From positions 1 to 64,000 of the forward strand of contig DATKAN010000026.1 in NCBI GenBank assembly GCA_035498035.1: a stretch of DNA of 64,000 bases, in the 5' to 3' direction. Source of the DNA: Nitrospiria bacterium (GTDB lineage: Bacteria > Nitrospirota > Nitrospiria > JACQBZ01). A model generated the notes under the pieces. That model made no database searches and had not been told where the DNA came from. It worked only from the letters and a program-made list of their open reading frames with translations. Positions within the stretch are counted from its first letter, which is position 1. Each line of letters starts with the position of its first letter. The position numbers and the translations under genes are program-made. Shown piece after piece: positions 16,258-25,418 of the stretch.

Positions 16258-16273
16258 TGGTCCGGAATTTGCT
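16258..16273 (+). promoter_or_regulatory. Sigma-54-type promoter for the kinase/regulator pair
   Basis: TGGTCCGGAATTTGCT has GG (16259-16260) and GC (16271-16272) at the required 10-nt spacing. It fits the -24/-12 consensus at TGG, CG and TTGCT. The start would fall near 16284, 25 nt before the GTG at 16310. Inverted repeats in 16104-16257 (AATCGGG/CCCGATT, ATCAGG/CCTGAT, CCCG/CGGG) could be activator sites between the divergent promoters. Confidence 0.5.
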
Positions 16274-16309
16274 TTAGGAAGTCTGCAGAAAGTGACTGTG
16301 ACTTGAGAC

Positions 16310-17857
16310 GTGAGCCCTTCGTATGATAGCATGAACGATATGTATTCCATCTGGTCGTTTAGGTCGCGCCTTACGTGGATGATGCTTCTGATCCTGTTGA
16401 CCACGACGGGGTTGCTGTTTGTCCTGAATTATCAAATGGAAAAACAAGTGTTGACCGATCAAATCCGCCAGCGCGCCTTGCTGATGGGAAAAACTCTTCA
16501 GTTGAACCTATCCCGCTTGCTCTTAAGGACGGACCATCAGGTTCTCGCCAACCTTTCGGAGGACGACCGACAACAAATCCGAGACTTCATCCAGCATTTC
16601 AGCGATGAGGAAGCCCGCTTCGACATTTTTAGCGTCAATGAAGGAATCAACGACCTCTATTTCATGGACGACCAAAATAAGGTGGTGATCGACAATCCGG
16701 CGCAAAGGGAAGGACGAACCCTTCCGCCGGACGAGCAAATCGGCCCGGAGACGATGGCCTATTTGAAGAAGAACAAGATCGACACGCGGATCCAGAACCG
16801 GGGAGATCACACCTATATGTTCATGACCTTTCCCGTATTCCAGAAGAATCGACTTTTGGGCCTTGGTAGAATCGAAATGTCGATGGATTCTGCGGTGGCG
16901 CAGTTGGACCGCATCAAATTGTGGGGCTTGTTCACGACCGCGGGGCTTTTTATGATTGCACTGCTTTTTGCTTCCTATTTTGCCAAAAGCGTGACCCGGC
17001 CGATCGGCGAATTGGTCCGGGCGGCGGTCCGGATCGGTCAAGGTGACTTTGACCAACGACTGGATGAATCCCGCAGGGATGAAATCGGCGTCTTGATGGC
17101 CACCTTTAACCGCATGACCGAGGGAATCGTCAAACTGGAAGAAACGCAAAAACGGGTGGAAAAGCTCGAGATTGCCAGCCAGTTGGCCGCCCGGGTCGCC
17201 CACGAAATTAAAAACCCGCTGAACAGCATCGGTCTCATCATCGATCATATGCGGGACCGGTTTGCCCCGGCGAGTCAACCGGAACGCGAGAAATTCCTGG
17301 ATTTGTCCAGCAACATCCAGCGGGAGGTGGATCGGCTGAATAAAATCGTCGAAGGTTTCCTTCGCTCCGCAAAGCCAATCTCTCTATCTCGGCAGCCGAC
17401 GGATCTGAACGGTTTGATCGACGAAACGTTGGCCTCCATCATTCCCGAGGCGGACCAGCAGAAGGTCACTATTCATCGTCATTATCAGGGGAACCTGCCC
17501 CGGCTGTCCGTGGATTATCACCAGTTGCGCCAGGCGCTTCTCAACCTGTTGATCAATGCGTTGCAGGCGATGCCGACCGGAGGCGAACTGTCCCTGACCA
17601 CCTCGGCTTTAAACCATGGGACGGAAGCGGTGGCGGTTTCGATCGCCGACACCGGTTGCGGGATACCCCCCGAAAACCTGCCGCGGCTTTTCGGTACCTA
17701 TTTCACCACGAAGGAACGCGGCTTTGGATTGGGGCTTTCGATCGTAGAGCGGATCGTTCAGGAGCACGGCGGAAGGATCAAAGTAGAAAGTCGGGTCGGG
17801 AGGGGCTCGGTGTTTACGCTCCTGTTCCCGATTCAAGGGGAAACGAACCATGCCTAG
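16310..17857 (+). CDS. Membrane sensor histidine kinase
   Basis: This 515-residue kinase would autophosphorylate and pass phosphate to the regulator at 17850. Helix 1 is at about 22-42, a periplasmic sensor region at about 43-210, and helix 2 at about 212-232. HAMP follows at about 233-285 and a HisKA domain with phospho-acceptor H298 (VAHEIKNPLNSIG). The HATPase domain has the N box (LLINALQAMP), DTGCGIPPENL and the glycine-rich GFGLGLSIV. The sensor has no recognised ligand domain. Start codons at 16310 (GTG), 16331 and 16340 (ATG) all lack a clear ribosome site, so the first 10 residues are uncertain. The last 8 bp overlap the regulator gene. Confidence 0.92.
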   Translation: MSPSYDSMNDMYSIWSFRSRLTWMMLLILLTTTGLLFVLNYQMEKQVLTDQIRQRALLMGKTLQLNLSRLLLRTDHQVLANLSEDDRQQIRDFIQHFSDEEARFDIFSVNEGINDLYFMDDQNKVVIDNPAQREGRTLPPDEQIGPETMAYLKKNKIDTRIQNRGDHTYMFMTFPVFQKNRLLGLGRIEMSMDSAVAQLDRIKLWGLFTTAGLFMIALLFASYFAKSVTRPIGELVRAAVRIGQGDFDQRLDESRRDEIGVLMATFNRMTEGIVKLEETQKRVEKLEIASQLAARVAHEIKNPLNSIGLIIDHMRDRFAPASQPEREKFLDLSSNIQREVDRLNKIVEGFLRSAKPISLSRQPTDLNGLIDETLASIIPEADQQKVTIHRHYQGNLPRLSVDYHQLRQALLNLLINALQAMPTGGELSLTTSALNHGTEAVAVSIADTGCGIPPENLPRLFGTYFTTKERGFGLGLSIVERIVQEHGGRIKVESRVGRGSVFTLLFPIQGETNHA

Positions 17858-19253
17858 TGTACTAATTGTCGATGATGAAAAAGTGCAGACCAGCATCTTG
17901 GGTGACATCCTGACTCATGAGGGGTATGATGTCACCACGGAGAATAACCCGGAACAGGCCCTCGCCCTGGCCCAAAATCAATCCTTTGATCTGGTGATCT
18001 GCGATATGAAAATGCCCCAGATGGACGGGATCGAATCGCTCAAACGCCTCCGGAAAATCAATCCGGACCTCAACGTAATCATCATGACCGCCTTCGGAAC
18101 AATCGAAACCGCCGTGAAAGCCATGCGGGAAGGGGCGTTTGATTATGTCATGAAGCCGTTCTCGAAGGAGGAACTCTTGATCACCATTCAACGCGCCATC
18201 AAGAATCAAGAACTGGTGCGGGAAAATGTTTATCTCCGGGAGGAGCTGGGTCTCCTTGAAGATTCCGTCCGATTGATCGGGGAGAGTGAGGCGATCCAGA
18301 ATATTCACCGGATGATCGCCAAGGTGGCCCAAGATGACAAGGCCACGGTCTTGCTCCAGGGAGAAACGGGAACGGGAAAGGACCTCATCTCAAGGGCCAT
18401 TCATCAGAGGAGCCCCCGGCAAAAGGCCGCGTTTATCGTCGTCAACTGCGCCGCGGTCCCGGAGGGACTGATGGAAAGCGAATTTTTCGGGCATGAAAAG
18501 GGGGCATTTACCGGCGCCGTGACGGCCAAACCGGGACGGTTTGAACTGGCGGATCGGGGGACCCTTTTTTTGGATGAGGTGGCCGAACTGGATGCCAACG
18601 TCCAGGGCAAACTGCTCCGGGTGCTTCAGACCAAGGAGTTTGAACGCGTCGGCGGAACCCGTACGCACCGGGTCAATGTCCGGGTCATTGCCGCCACCAA
18701 TAAAAACCTTCAGGAAGGGGTGCGCTCGGGACGATTTCGAGAAGACCTTTTCTACAGACTCAACGTCGTGCCCATTACGATTCCCCCCCTTCGAGAACGG
18801 AAGGAAGACATTCCCCTACTGACTGAATACTTTCTGAAAAAATTTCAGGCGGAGGGCAAACGAAAGGTCCAGATCTCTCCGGATGCCATGGAGGCACTGA
18901 TGAAGTATAATTATCCCGGAAATGTCCGAGAGCTTGAAAATCTCCTCGAACGGGCGATCATCCTCTCCGATGGAAAGGTCGTCACCTCCCGAGAGGTCCA
19001 TCTCTATCCCCTCGATCCCCCCTCTCCGTCCAATGTTCCGGTCGCACCGGAAGACGGGACCAAGACAAACTCCCTTCGCGATGTCAGCCGCCATGCCGCG
19101 GAAGAGGCGGAGAGAGTCCTAATCATGGAAACCCTTCTGAAAACAAATTGGAACAGGGTCAAGGCGGCGAGGGCGCTCGGAATCGATTACAAAACGCTTC
19201 GCCTCAAGATCCGCCAGTTCGGACTCGCGCCCGGCAAAAGCCTGATGCCCTAG
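17850..19253 (+). CDS. NtrC-family sigma-54-dependent response regulator
   Basis: This 467-residue regulator has an N-terminal receiver with phospho-acceptor D52 ([13 protein letters not shown]) and the switch KPF. A sigma-54 AAA+ domain spans about 140-370, with Walker A GETGTGKD, the sigma-54 contact loop GAFTGA and Walker [10 protein letters not shown] Fis-type HTH lies at the C-terminus ([20 protein letters not shown]). It would activate sigma-54 promoters when phosphorylated by the adjacent kinase, whose gene it overlaps by 8 bp. The promoters at 16088 and 16258 are natural candidate targets, giving autoregulation plus control of sugar-nucleotide synthesis. That link is inference. Confidence 0.95.
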   Translation: MPSVLIVDDEKVQTSILGDILTHEGYDVTTENNPEQALALAQNQSFDLVICDMKMPQMDGIESLKRLRKINPDLNVIIMTAFGTIETAVKAMREGAFDYVMKPFSKEELLITIQRAIKNQELVRENVYLREELGLLEDSVRLIGESEAIQNIHRMIAKVAQDDKATVLLQGETGTGKDLISRAIHQRSPRQKAAFIVVNCAAVPEGLMESEFFGHEKGAFTGAVTAKPGRFELADRGTLFLDEVAELDANVQGKLLRVLQTKEFERVGGTRTHRVNVRVIAATNKNLQEGVRSGRFREDLFYRLNVVPITIPPLRERKEDIPLLTEYFLKKFQAEGKRKVQISPDAMEALMKYNYPGNVRELENLLERAIILSDGKVVTSREVHLYPLDPPSPSNVPVAPEDGTKTNSLRDVSRHAAEEAERVLIMETLLKTNWNRVKAARALGIDYKTLRLKIRQFGLAPGKSLMP

Positions 19254-19287
19254 CCACTCCAAAAGGATCCGGCGCTCACCATCCCGT

Positions 19288-20025
19288 TTACTTCTTTGGT
19301 GTTTTCGTTTTTTCCTGAGTTGGCGTTTTCGCCTTTTCCTGAATGGAGAGCAGTTCCACCTCGAAAACGAGCGTGGAATTGGGCCCGATCATTTGACCGG
19401 CTCCCCGGGGCCCGTAGGCGAGGCTCGACGGGATGAAGAGCTGCCATTTTGAGCCGACCGGCATCAACTGCAGCGCCTCGGTCCAACCGGAGATCACGCC
19501 CGACACCGGAAAAGTGGCCGGCTGTCCGCGCTTGTATGAACTGTCGAATTCAGTACCGTCGATCAGGGTGCCCCGGTATTGGGTGGTGACCGTATCGGTG
19601 GCCTTGGGTTTTTTCCCGGTGCCGGCCGTAATGACTTTATACTGGAGACCGCTCGGAAGGGTGACGACCCCCTCCTTTTTCTTATTCTCGGCTAAATAAG
19701 CCTCGCCTTCCTTCATGTTTTTGTCCCCGAGTTCTTTGTTGTGCGCGATGGCCTTGGCCTTCAACTCCTGTTCAAAGGCGGTCATCACGGATTGGATTTC
19801 TTCTTCCGTGAGCAAAGGTTTCGCATCCGACATCGCGTCTTTGATCCCTCGCGCCAACAGATCCGGATCAACCTCGATGGCCCGTTGTTTGAAATCGGAT
19901 CCGATGTTCAGCCCGATGCTGTAGCTGACCTTGTCCTTTTGGGTCTTCAGGACCGTGGAGTCCGCTCCGCGAGCCGAACCGGCCAGCAGCATAATTCCGA
20001 GAACCGCCACCAATCGAAATAACAT
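19288..20025 (-). CDS. Exported FKBP-type peptidyl-prolyl isomerase
   Basis: This 245-residue periplasmic folding catalyst has a signal peptide (core LVAVLGIMLLAGSARGA). The FKBP N-terminal dimerisation domain spans about 25-120 (VSYSIGLNIGSDFKQ) and the catalytic FKBP domain about 135-230 (YRGTLIDGTEFDSSY, GVISGWTEALQLMPVGSK, IPSSLAYGPRGAG). This is the FkpA/Mip layout. A Lys/Thr/Pro-rich tail ends the protein. ATG 20025 is chosen because GGAGATTTT precedes it; the frame is open upstream without a better site. The gene converges on the NtrC-type regulator gene. Confidence 0.92.
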   Translation of the reverse strand: MLFRLVAVLGIMLLAGSARGADSTVLKTQKDKVSYSIGLNIGSDFKQRAIEVDPDLLARGIKDAMSDAKPLLTEEEIQSVMTAFEQELKAKAIAHNKELGDKNMKEGEAYLAENKKKEGVVTLPSGLQYKVITAGTGKKPKATDTVTTQYRGTLIDGTEFDSSYKRGQPATFPVSGVISGWTEALQLMPVGSKWQLFIPSSLAYGPRGAGQMIGPNSTLVFEVELLSIQEKAKTPTQEKTKTPKK

Positions 20026-20226
20026 AAAATCTCCTTTCCTCGATGAATGCCCCAGTTCTGCACCGGCCATTTCCCGCGCGAACATCACAGAAACAGCGGA
20101 CTTCAAGTGGGGCTTTTGTTATTTGTGACACTCTTGTATAATCAATTTCTCCGGATGAGTCAATCATTATGTTGTAAGAACTTGATCATGAGGGGAAAGT
20201 GTGATTTGGCGCATGAAAGAATCTTG

Positions 20227-21285
20227 ATGAAGATCTTACGGCGGAAATGGGTCTGGCTACCGGTGCTCTTGGGGGTCGTCCTTCTCGTCGTCTTCCTGAC
20301 GGTCCATGGAAAAAAGACGGGTCCGTCCCGGTCCGAAAGGCCGTTGATCCATGCGGAACTGATCAAACTCCGATCGGAAGAAATCCCTGTTTACCGGGAG
20401 GTCACGGGAACCGTCGCCTCCGCCTCGGCCGCGACCCTGGCCAGCAAAGTACTCGGGCAGGTGGAGGAGATCCGAGTGAAGGAGGGAAATCGGGTAAAAA
20501 CGGGTGACGTTTTAATCACCCTGGACAGCCGTGCGCTCTTGGCCCAACGGGAGCGGGCGGAGGCCGAACTTGAAAACGCGAAGATCCATTATCAGAGGAT
20601 CAAAACACTGTTCAAGGAACGATCCGCCACCCAGCAAGAATTGGATAATGCCGAACGGACCTATAAAGTGGCGGAGGCGACGTGGAAATCCATCGAGGCC
20701 GATTTGGCGTACACCACAATCAAAGCCCCTTTTGACGGGGTGATAACGGAAAAATTGATCGAGGTGGGGGAACTCGCCTCGCCGGGGCGGTCCCTCTTGC
20801 GAATCGAGGATGAGGGGCATCTACGTCTCGAAGTCCCGGTGGCCGAGACGGACGCGGCCGGCCTGCGCATCGGGCAAACCGTCGTGGTTCGCCTGGATGC
20901 CCTGGATGGTCTTGCCCTCGATGGCCGTGTCGCCCAGATCCTGCCGGCCGCAGATCCGTCAACGCACTCGTTTTGGGTAAAGGCGGACCTTCCGTCGGTT
21001 CCCCGGATCAGGAGCGGTCTGTTTGGGAGGATGGTGTTTCCCATCGGACGACGAAGCGCCTTGATGATCCCTCAAGCGGCCGTTCAGGTTGAGGGCGAAC
21101 TATCTCGGGTGTACGTAGCTGACGAATCCGCGATCGTTCAGTCGAGACTGATCCGGCCGGGACCGGTACGGGAGGGACGGGTCGAAGTGCTCTCCGGCCT
21201 CGTGGACGGCGAGCGGATCCTCGCCCGTGCTTCGGACGGTCGGGAGGGAGCCATCGTCCGGATTCCGGAGGGAAGCCGGCCATGA
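20227..21285 (+). CDS. RND efflux periplasmic adaptor (membrane fusion protein)
   Basis: This 352-residue adaptor would link the RND pump at 21347 to an outer-membrane channel. It has an N-terminal helix (WLPVLLGVVLLVVFLTV) and a lipoyl half-motif (VLGQVEEIRVKEGNRVKTGDVLITLDS). A coiled-coil hairpin follows at about 100-160 (RERAEAELENAKIHYQRIKTLF), then a second lipoyl half (TTIKAPFDGVITEKLIEVGE) and beta-barrel and membrane-proximal domains. The ATG at 20227 is the likely start; upstream TTG and ATG codons are in frame and the site is weak. No TolC-like gene is present, so the channel must be encoded elsewhere. Confidence 0.9.
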   Translation: MKILRRKWVWLPVLLGVVLLVVFLTVHGKKTGPSRSERPLIHAELIKLRSEEIPVYREVTGTVASASAATLASKVLGQVEEIRVKEGNRVKTGDVLITLDSRALLAQRERAEAELENAKIHYQRIKTLFKERSATQQELDNAERTYKVAEATWKSIEADLAYTTIKAPFDGVITEKLIEVGELASPGRSLLRIEDEGHLRLEVPVAETDAAGLRIGQTVVVRLDALDGLALDGRVAQILPAADPSTHSFWVKADLPSVPRIRSGLFGRMVFPIGRRSALMIPQAAVQVEGELSRVYVADESAIVQSRLIRPGPVREGRVEVLSGLVDGERILARASDGREGAIVRIPEGSRP

Positions 21286-21305
21286 ATCCGAGTAGTGAGC
21301 GCCAT

Positions 21306-21325
21306 CCCCGCCTGGAAGGGCGGGG
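21306..21325. repeat. Short hairpin repeat in the adaptor/pump gap
   Basis: CCCCGCC-TGGAA-G-GGCGGGG forms a 7-bp stem with a 6-nt loop between the adaptor stop and the pump start. It lacks a T run, so it is not an obvious terminator. A sister copy with the same TGGAA loop centre lies 70 bp downstream. Confidence 0.6.
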
Positions 21326-21346
21326 TTAGCGAGCGATTTAAAAAAG

Positions 21347-24300
21347 ATGGAAATTTTGTCCCCTCGGAACGGAGAATCCCCGGCTGGAAGGCCGGGTTTC
21401 TTCAATCGGCTGGGTCTCAGCGGCCGGATTGCTCAGGTTTTCATCCGCTCCAAACTCACCCCCCTTATGATCGTCGCCGCGCTCCTGCTCGGGGGTCTCG
21501 CCATCCTAGCCACGCCCCGGGAAGAAGAGCCCCAGATCCTCGTCCCGATGGCCGATGTCTTTATTCCTTTTCCCGGGGCCTCGCCCAAAGAAGTGGAGGA
21601 GTTGGTGGTCCGACCCCTCGAGCGGAAGCTGTCCGAAATACGTCGGGTCGAATATGTTTACTCCACCTCGCGGCCGGGCCTGGCGCTTTTCATCGTCCGC
21701 TTCTATGTCGGAGAAGATCTGGAGAAGAGTTTGGTTGATCTGTACGATAAGCTGATGTCGAATCGCGATCTGTTGCCGCCCGGCGCCTCGGACTTTATGG
21801 TGAAGCCCAGGGACATCAACGATGTGCCGATCGTGACCCTGACCCTTTGGAGTTCCCGCTATGATGATTATCAGCTGCGACGTATTGCGGATCACCTGCT
21901 GGAAGAGGTAAAGAAAATTCCAAAGACCTCCGGGGGATTCATCGTGGGCGGGAGACAGCGGCGCCTGCGGGTAATGCCCGATCCGGGGCGGATGAAATCC
22001 TACGGTGTGACCCCGCTGGAACTGGTCTCCGCGATCCAGAAGACCAATCGGAAGCTTCCCTCCGGCCGTTTTGAGCGAGACAACCGGGAATTTCCGGTCG
22101 AGACCGGAGAGTTTATCCGGGACCCGGAAGATCTGGAGCGCGTCGTGATCGGAATCCACGGGGGGAGGCCGGTCTTTTTAAGGGACGTAGCGAAGGTGTC
22201 GGATGGCCCGGAGGAAGCGGTTCATTATGTGTGGTTCGGTCCCGGTCCGGGAAATCAGGCGGCCGGGGACTATCCCGCCGTCACTCTTGCCGTGGCCAAG
22301 CAATCCGGAACAAACGCGGTCCAGGTGTCCCGTGCCGTCCTGCAAAAGGTAAAAGAACTGCAGGGCTCGGTGATTCCTCCCGATGTTCGGGTAACGGTGA
22401 CCCGGGATTACGGCCAGACGGCCGATGAGAAAGCCAATGAGCTTTTGAAACATCTTCTGTACGCCACCCTGTCCGTGGTGGTTTTTTTAGGGCTGGGCTT
22501 GGGCGTTCGCGAGGCCGCGGTCGTATCCCTGGCCATCCCCCTGACCTTGGCCCTGACCCTTTTTGTCTCATGGTTGATCGGCTACACGATCAACCGGGTC
22601 ACGCTGTTTGCTCTGATCTTCTCGATCGGCATTCTGGTGGATGATGCGATCGTGGTCGTGGAAAACATTTATCGTCACCTTCGGATGGGACCTAAGGATC
22701 AACGCGATGGCGGGATCCTGGCCGCGATTTTGGCGGTGGATGAGGTGGGCAATCCGACTATCCTGGCCACGTTGACGGTCATAGCGGCCTTGCTTCCGAT
22801 GGCGTTTATTTCGGGTCTCATGGGGCCTTATATGCGGCCGATTCCCGTCAACGCCTCGTTGGCCATGGTTTTCTCGCTCATGGTCGCCTTTGTGATCGTG
22901 CCCTGGTTCTGCCGGATCTGTTACTCGAAATTGTCCGGCGGAGGTCATCCCTCCGGTCCCGAAGCCTCTTCGAGGGATTCCGGCCTCGTTCGCTTCTACC
23001 GATGGCTGCTGACTCCGCTGATGCGCAGCGTCCGGAATCGGGTCCTTCTCTTGGGCGGGGTCGGCCTCCTGTTGCTGGGGTCTCTCTCTTTGTTCTATTT
23101 CAGGCTGACCGTGATGAAGATGCTTCCCTTCGACAACAAAAGCGAGCTGCAGGTGGTGATCGACATGCCGCGGGGAACCCCGCTGGAGGAAACGGCCCGG
23201 GTGACACAGTCCCTAACGGCCTATCTGAAAACCGTTCCCGAAGTGGAAAATTACCAGGCCTATGTCGGAACCGCCTCGCCCTTTAATTTTAACGGTTTGG
23301 TCCGACACTACTTCTTGAGGGAAGCCGGCTCCATGGCCGACATCCAGATCAACCTGGTCGAAAAAGAGAATCGAAAGGCGCAGAGTCATGAAATCGCGAA
23401 CCGAATCCGGTCGGATATCCACGCCGTGGCGCTACGATTCGGTGCCAACGTTAAGGTGGTCGAGGTCCCGCCCGGTCCGCCGGTTCAGTCGGTGTTGGTC
23501 GCGGAGGTGTACGGATCCGATGATGAAAAGCGCACGGAACTGGCCCGACGCGTCCGCAAGGTGTTCGAGCAGACGGCCGGCATCGTGGACGTTGACGACT
23601 CGATCGAAGCCGATCAGGTACAATACCGATTTGGAGTCGATACGGTGAAGGCCGCCCTGGATGGCGTCTCTTCCGATGAGATCGTCCAAACGCTTGAACT
23701 GGCCTTGAAGGGGAGTGCCGCCGGTCTGGCGCACATTCCGAAGGAGAAGAATCCGGTGGCGATCGAGGTCCGGCTACCTCGGGCCCTTCGTTCAGGAACC
23801 GAGGGTTTGGAACAAATCCACCTGCGCAACCTTTCCGGTCGCATGACCCCCCTCTCGGAACTGGTGCGGGCCCGGGAGGAGCCGATGGAAAGGGGGATCG
23901 ACCATAAAAATCTGAAATCCGTGACCTATGTTGTGGGAAATGTCGCGGGAAGGGAGGAAAGCCCCGTTTATGGCATTCTGAATATCGGCCAGGGACTGGA
24001 GGCGTTACGCCTTCCGGATGGAGACTCTATACGGGAATATTATGCGGAGTCGCCTCCGTCGGAGAAAAAACCCGCCATAAAATGGGACGGAGAATGGCAA
24101 ATCACGTACGAGACTTTCCGGGATATGGGTCTCGCCTTCGGGGCGGCCCTACTTTTAATTTATCTTCTCATCGTGGCTCAGTTTCAATCCTTTGTCATTC
24201 CTCTTGTGATTATGGCCCCCATTCCTCTGACCTTGGTGGGAATTGTCCCGGGCCATTGGATGACCGGTTCTTACTTCACGGCCACGTCGATGATCGGCTT

Positions 24301-24610
24301 TATTGCCCTGGCCGGAATTATCGTGCGGAACTCCATCTTGCTCGTGGATTTCATTTTGACCGAGCAACAGGACGGCCAGGAGTTATCCGATGCGGTGATT
24401 CGGGCCGGCGCGGTGCGCACACGACCCATTCTCCTGACCGCCGCGGCATTAATGGTCGGGGCATTTGTCATCCTCTTCGATCCCATCTTTCAGGGGTTGG
24501 CCATCTCGCTGTTGTTTGGAGTCTTTGCCTCCACCCTGTTAACGTTGATTGTAATTCCAGTGATCTATGTGAGTTGGCGGGAGTGGGAGGGAAGGAGAAC
24601 GAAGACTTAG
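21347..24610 (+). CDS. RND efflux permease
   Basis: This 1087-residue inner-membrane pump belongs to the AcrB/hydrophobe-amphiphile side of the RND superfamily. There is one helix near residue 40, a large porter domain at about 60-350, helices 2-6 with GILVDDAIVVVENIYRHL (proton-relay Asp pair), a second porter domain at about 590-880, and helices 8-12. The heavy-metal-type signature of CzcA/CusA is not seen, so organic or lipid-like substrates are more likely. Residues about 9-18 are encoded by a TGGAA-loop hairpin repeat (21378-21396), so the annotated N-terminus may be longer than the functional one. ATG 21347 has no good ribosome site. Cotranscribed with the adaptor gene 61 bp upstream. 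Confidence 0.92.
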   Translation: MEILSPRNGESPAGRPGFFNRLGLSGRIAQVFIRSKLTPLMIVAALLLGGLAILATPREEEPQILVPMADVFIPFPGASPKEVEELVVRPLERKLSEIRRVEYVYSTSRPGLALFIVRFYVGEDLEKSLVDLYDKLMSNRDLLPPGASDFMVKPRDINDVPIVTLTLWSSRYDDYQLRRIADHLLEEVKKIPKTSGGFIVGGRQRRLRVMPDPGRMKSYGVTPLELVSAIQKTNRKLPSGRFERDNREFPVETGEFIRDPEDLERVVIGIHGGRPVFLRDVAKVSDGPEEAVHYVWFGPGPGNQAAGDYPAVTLAVAKQSGTNAVQVSRAVLQKVKELQGSVIPPDVRVTVTRDYGQTADEKANELLKHLLYATLSVVVFLGLGLGVREAAVVSLAIPLTLALTLFVSWLIGYTINRVTLFALIFSIGILVDDAIVVVENIYRHLRMGPKDQRDGGILAAILAVDEVGNPTILATLTVIAALLPMAFISGLMGPYMRPIPVNASLAMVFSLMVAFVIVPWFCRICYSKLSGGGHPSGPEASSRDSGLVRFYRWLLTPLMRSVRNRVLLLGGVGLLLLGSLSLFYFRLTVMKMLPFDNKSELQVVIDMPRGTPLEETARVTQSLTAYLKTVPEVENYQAYVGTASPFNFNGLVRHYFLREAGSMADIQINLVEKENRKAQSHEIANRIRSDIHAVALRFGANVKVVEVPPGPPVQSVLVAEVYGSDDEKRTELARRVRKVFEQTAGIVDVDDSIEADQVQYRFGVDTVKAALDGVSSDEIVQTLELALKGSAAGLAHIPKEKNPVAIEVRLPRALRSGTEGLEQIHLRNLSGRMTPLSELVRAREEPMERGIDHKNLKSVTYVVGNVAGREESPVYGILNIGQGLEALRLPDGDSIREYYAESPPSEKKPAIKWDGEWQITYETFRDMGLAFGAALLLIYLLIVAQFQSFVIPLVIMAPIPLTLVGIVPGHWMTGSYFTATSMIGFIALAGIIVRNSILLVDFILTEQQDGQELSDAVIRAGAVRTRPILLTAAALMVGAFVILFDPIFQGLAISLLFGVFASTLLTLIVIPVIYVSWREWEGRRTKT
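21378..21396. repeat. Second TGGAA hairpin repeat, inside the pump N-terminal codons
   Basis: CCCGGC (21379-21384) pairs with GCCGGG (21391-21396) around TGGAAG. It resembles the copy at 21306-21325 and falls within codons 11-17 of the predicted pump, where it could reduce translation initiation or mark a misplaced start. Confidence 0.5.
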
Positions 24611-24705
24611 CGGATGGTCTATAATCGACCCTTCATGGATGTGTGGCGGGCGCCTGGCGGAGATCGGAAGACATCCGAGGGGAAGGACCGGAATGCGTTC
24701 CATGA

Positions 24706-24734
24706 TTGACATAAAGAAATGACTGTGTTACAAG
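24706..24734 (+). promoter_or_regulatory. Promoter of tRNA-Val
   Basis: Exact TTGACA (24706-24711), 17 nt, then TACAAG (24729-24734). The mature tRNA starts 13 nt later, a typical spacing for a stable-RNA promoter. Confidence 0.65.
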
Positions 24735-24747
24735 GATGTTTCGTCGG

Positions 24748-24822
24748 GGGCGATTAGCTCAGTGGTAGAGCGCTTGCTTCACACGCAAGAGGTCGTTGGT
24801 TCGATACCAACATCGCCCACCA
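24748..24822 (+). tRNA. tRNA-Val (CAC anticodon)
   Basis: Complete cloverleaf. The acceptor stem GGGCGAT pairs with ATCGCCC. The D arm reads GCTCAGTGGTAGAGC, the anticodon stem CTTGC/GCAAG encloses loop TTCACAC, and the T arm is GTTGG-TTCGATA-CCAAC. The anticodon CAC decodes GUG. The 3' CCA is encoded. The convergent DksA-like gene ends 5 nt further on. Confidence 0.97.
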
Positions 24823-24826
24823 TGCC

Positions 24827-25231
24827 TCAGGATTCGCGGATCTTCTCGTCCGCCTCTTGCCGTGTTTTGCAATCGATGCACAAGGTTGTGACGGGCCGGG
24901 CCTCCAATCGTTTCAGGGAGATTTCTTCGCCGCAGCTCTCGCAGATGCCGAACGTTCCGTTGTTGATGCGTTCCAACGCTTCATCGATTTTCTTCAGCAA
25001 TTTCTGTTCTCGTTCACGGAGACGTAGTATAAAATTCTGATCCGTTTCAGCCGAGGCTTGATCGGTCATGTCCGGAAAGTTTTCTGTGCCCGGGTTTAGA
25101 CCGCCCGAAATAATTTCTCCGGATTCGGCCAATAGAACGGCTTTCTGGCGTTCCAGATCTTTCTTTATTCCTTCGTATTTTCCTTCTTTTATATCACGTT
25201 CTTTCTTGACTTTGCGATCTTTTCCGACCAT
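24827..25231 (-). CDS. DksA/TraR-family zinc-finger protein
   Basis: This 134-residue protein has a basic N-terminus, an N-terminal coiled-coil arm (EGIKKDLERQKAVLL ... ILRLREREQKLLKKIDEAL) and a C4 zinc finger, CESC...CIDC, at about 97-121. DMTDQA at about 55 matches the DxxDxA tip motif that lets DksA reach the RNA polymerase secondary channel. It probably modulates transcription initiation, as DksA does with ppGpp. The ATG has no strong AGGAGG but ATAGG-like purines. It is convergent with tRNA-Val and divergent from the yqeY-dnaG-rpoD operon. Confidence 0.9.
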   Translation of the reverse strand: MVGKDRKVKKERDIKEGKYEGIKKDLERQKAVLLAESGEIISGGLNPGTENFPDMTDQASAETDQNFILRLREREQKLLKKIDEALERINNGTFGICESCGEEISLKRLEARPVTTLCIDCKTRQEADEKIRES

Positions 25232-25342
25232 AGCATGCCCCTTGTCGTATTGGTCAATTTGATCTTTGATTGCACCAGCAAATGCAAAACTATATCAGAA
25301 AGATGGTTTTGAGTCAATCAAAAACAGGTTGGAAACCCTTCC

Positions 25343-25371
25343 TTGACACTGGGAGTTTTCCCTGTTATAAT
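25343..25371 (+). promoter_or_regulatory. Consensus sigma-70 promoter of the yqeY-dnaG-rpoD operon
   Basis: TTGACA (25343-25348), 17 nt, TATAAT (25366-25371): both boxes are perfect matches at ideal spacing. The leader of about 40 nt to yqeY is T-rich and has no AGGAGG. Confidence 0.85.
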
Positions 25372-25418
25372 TTTGTTTTACTTATATAATTTTAATTTTC
25401 AAACAGTTTAAACCCGCC

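Noticed and set aside
20047-20226. N-terminal extension of the RND adaptor
   Set aside because: The extension is Cys/Arg-rich without a membrane segment and overlaps the upstream region of the divergent FKBP gene; the anchor helix begins after ATG 20227.
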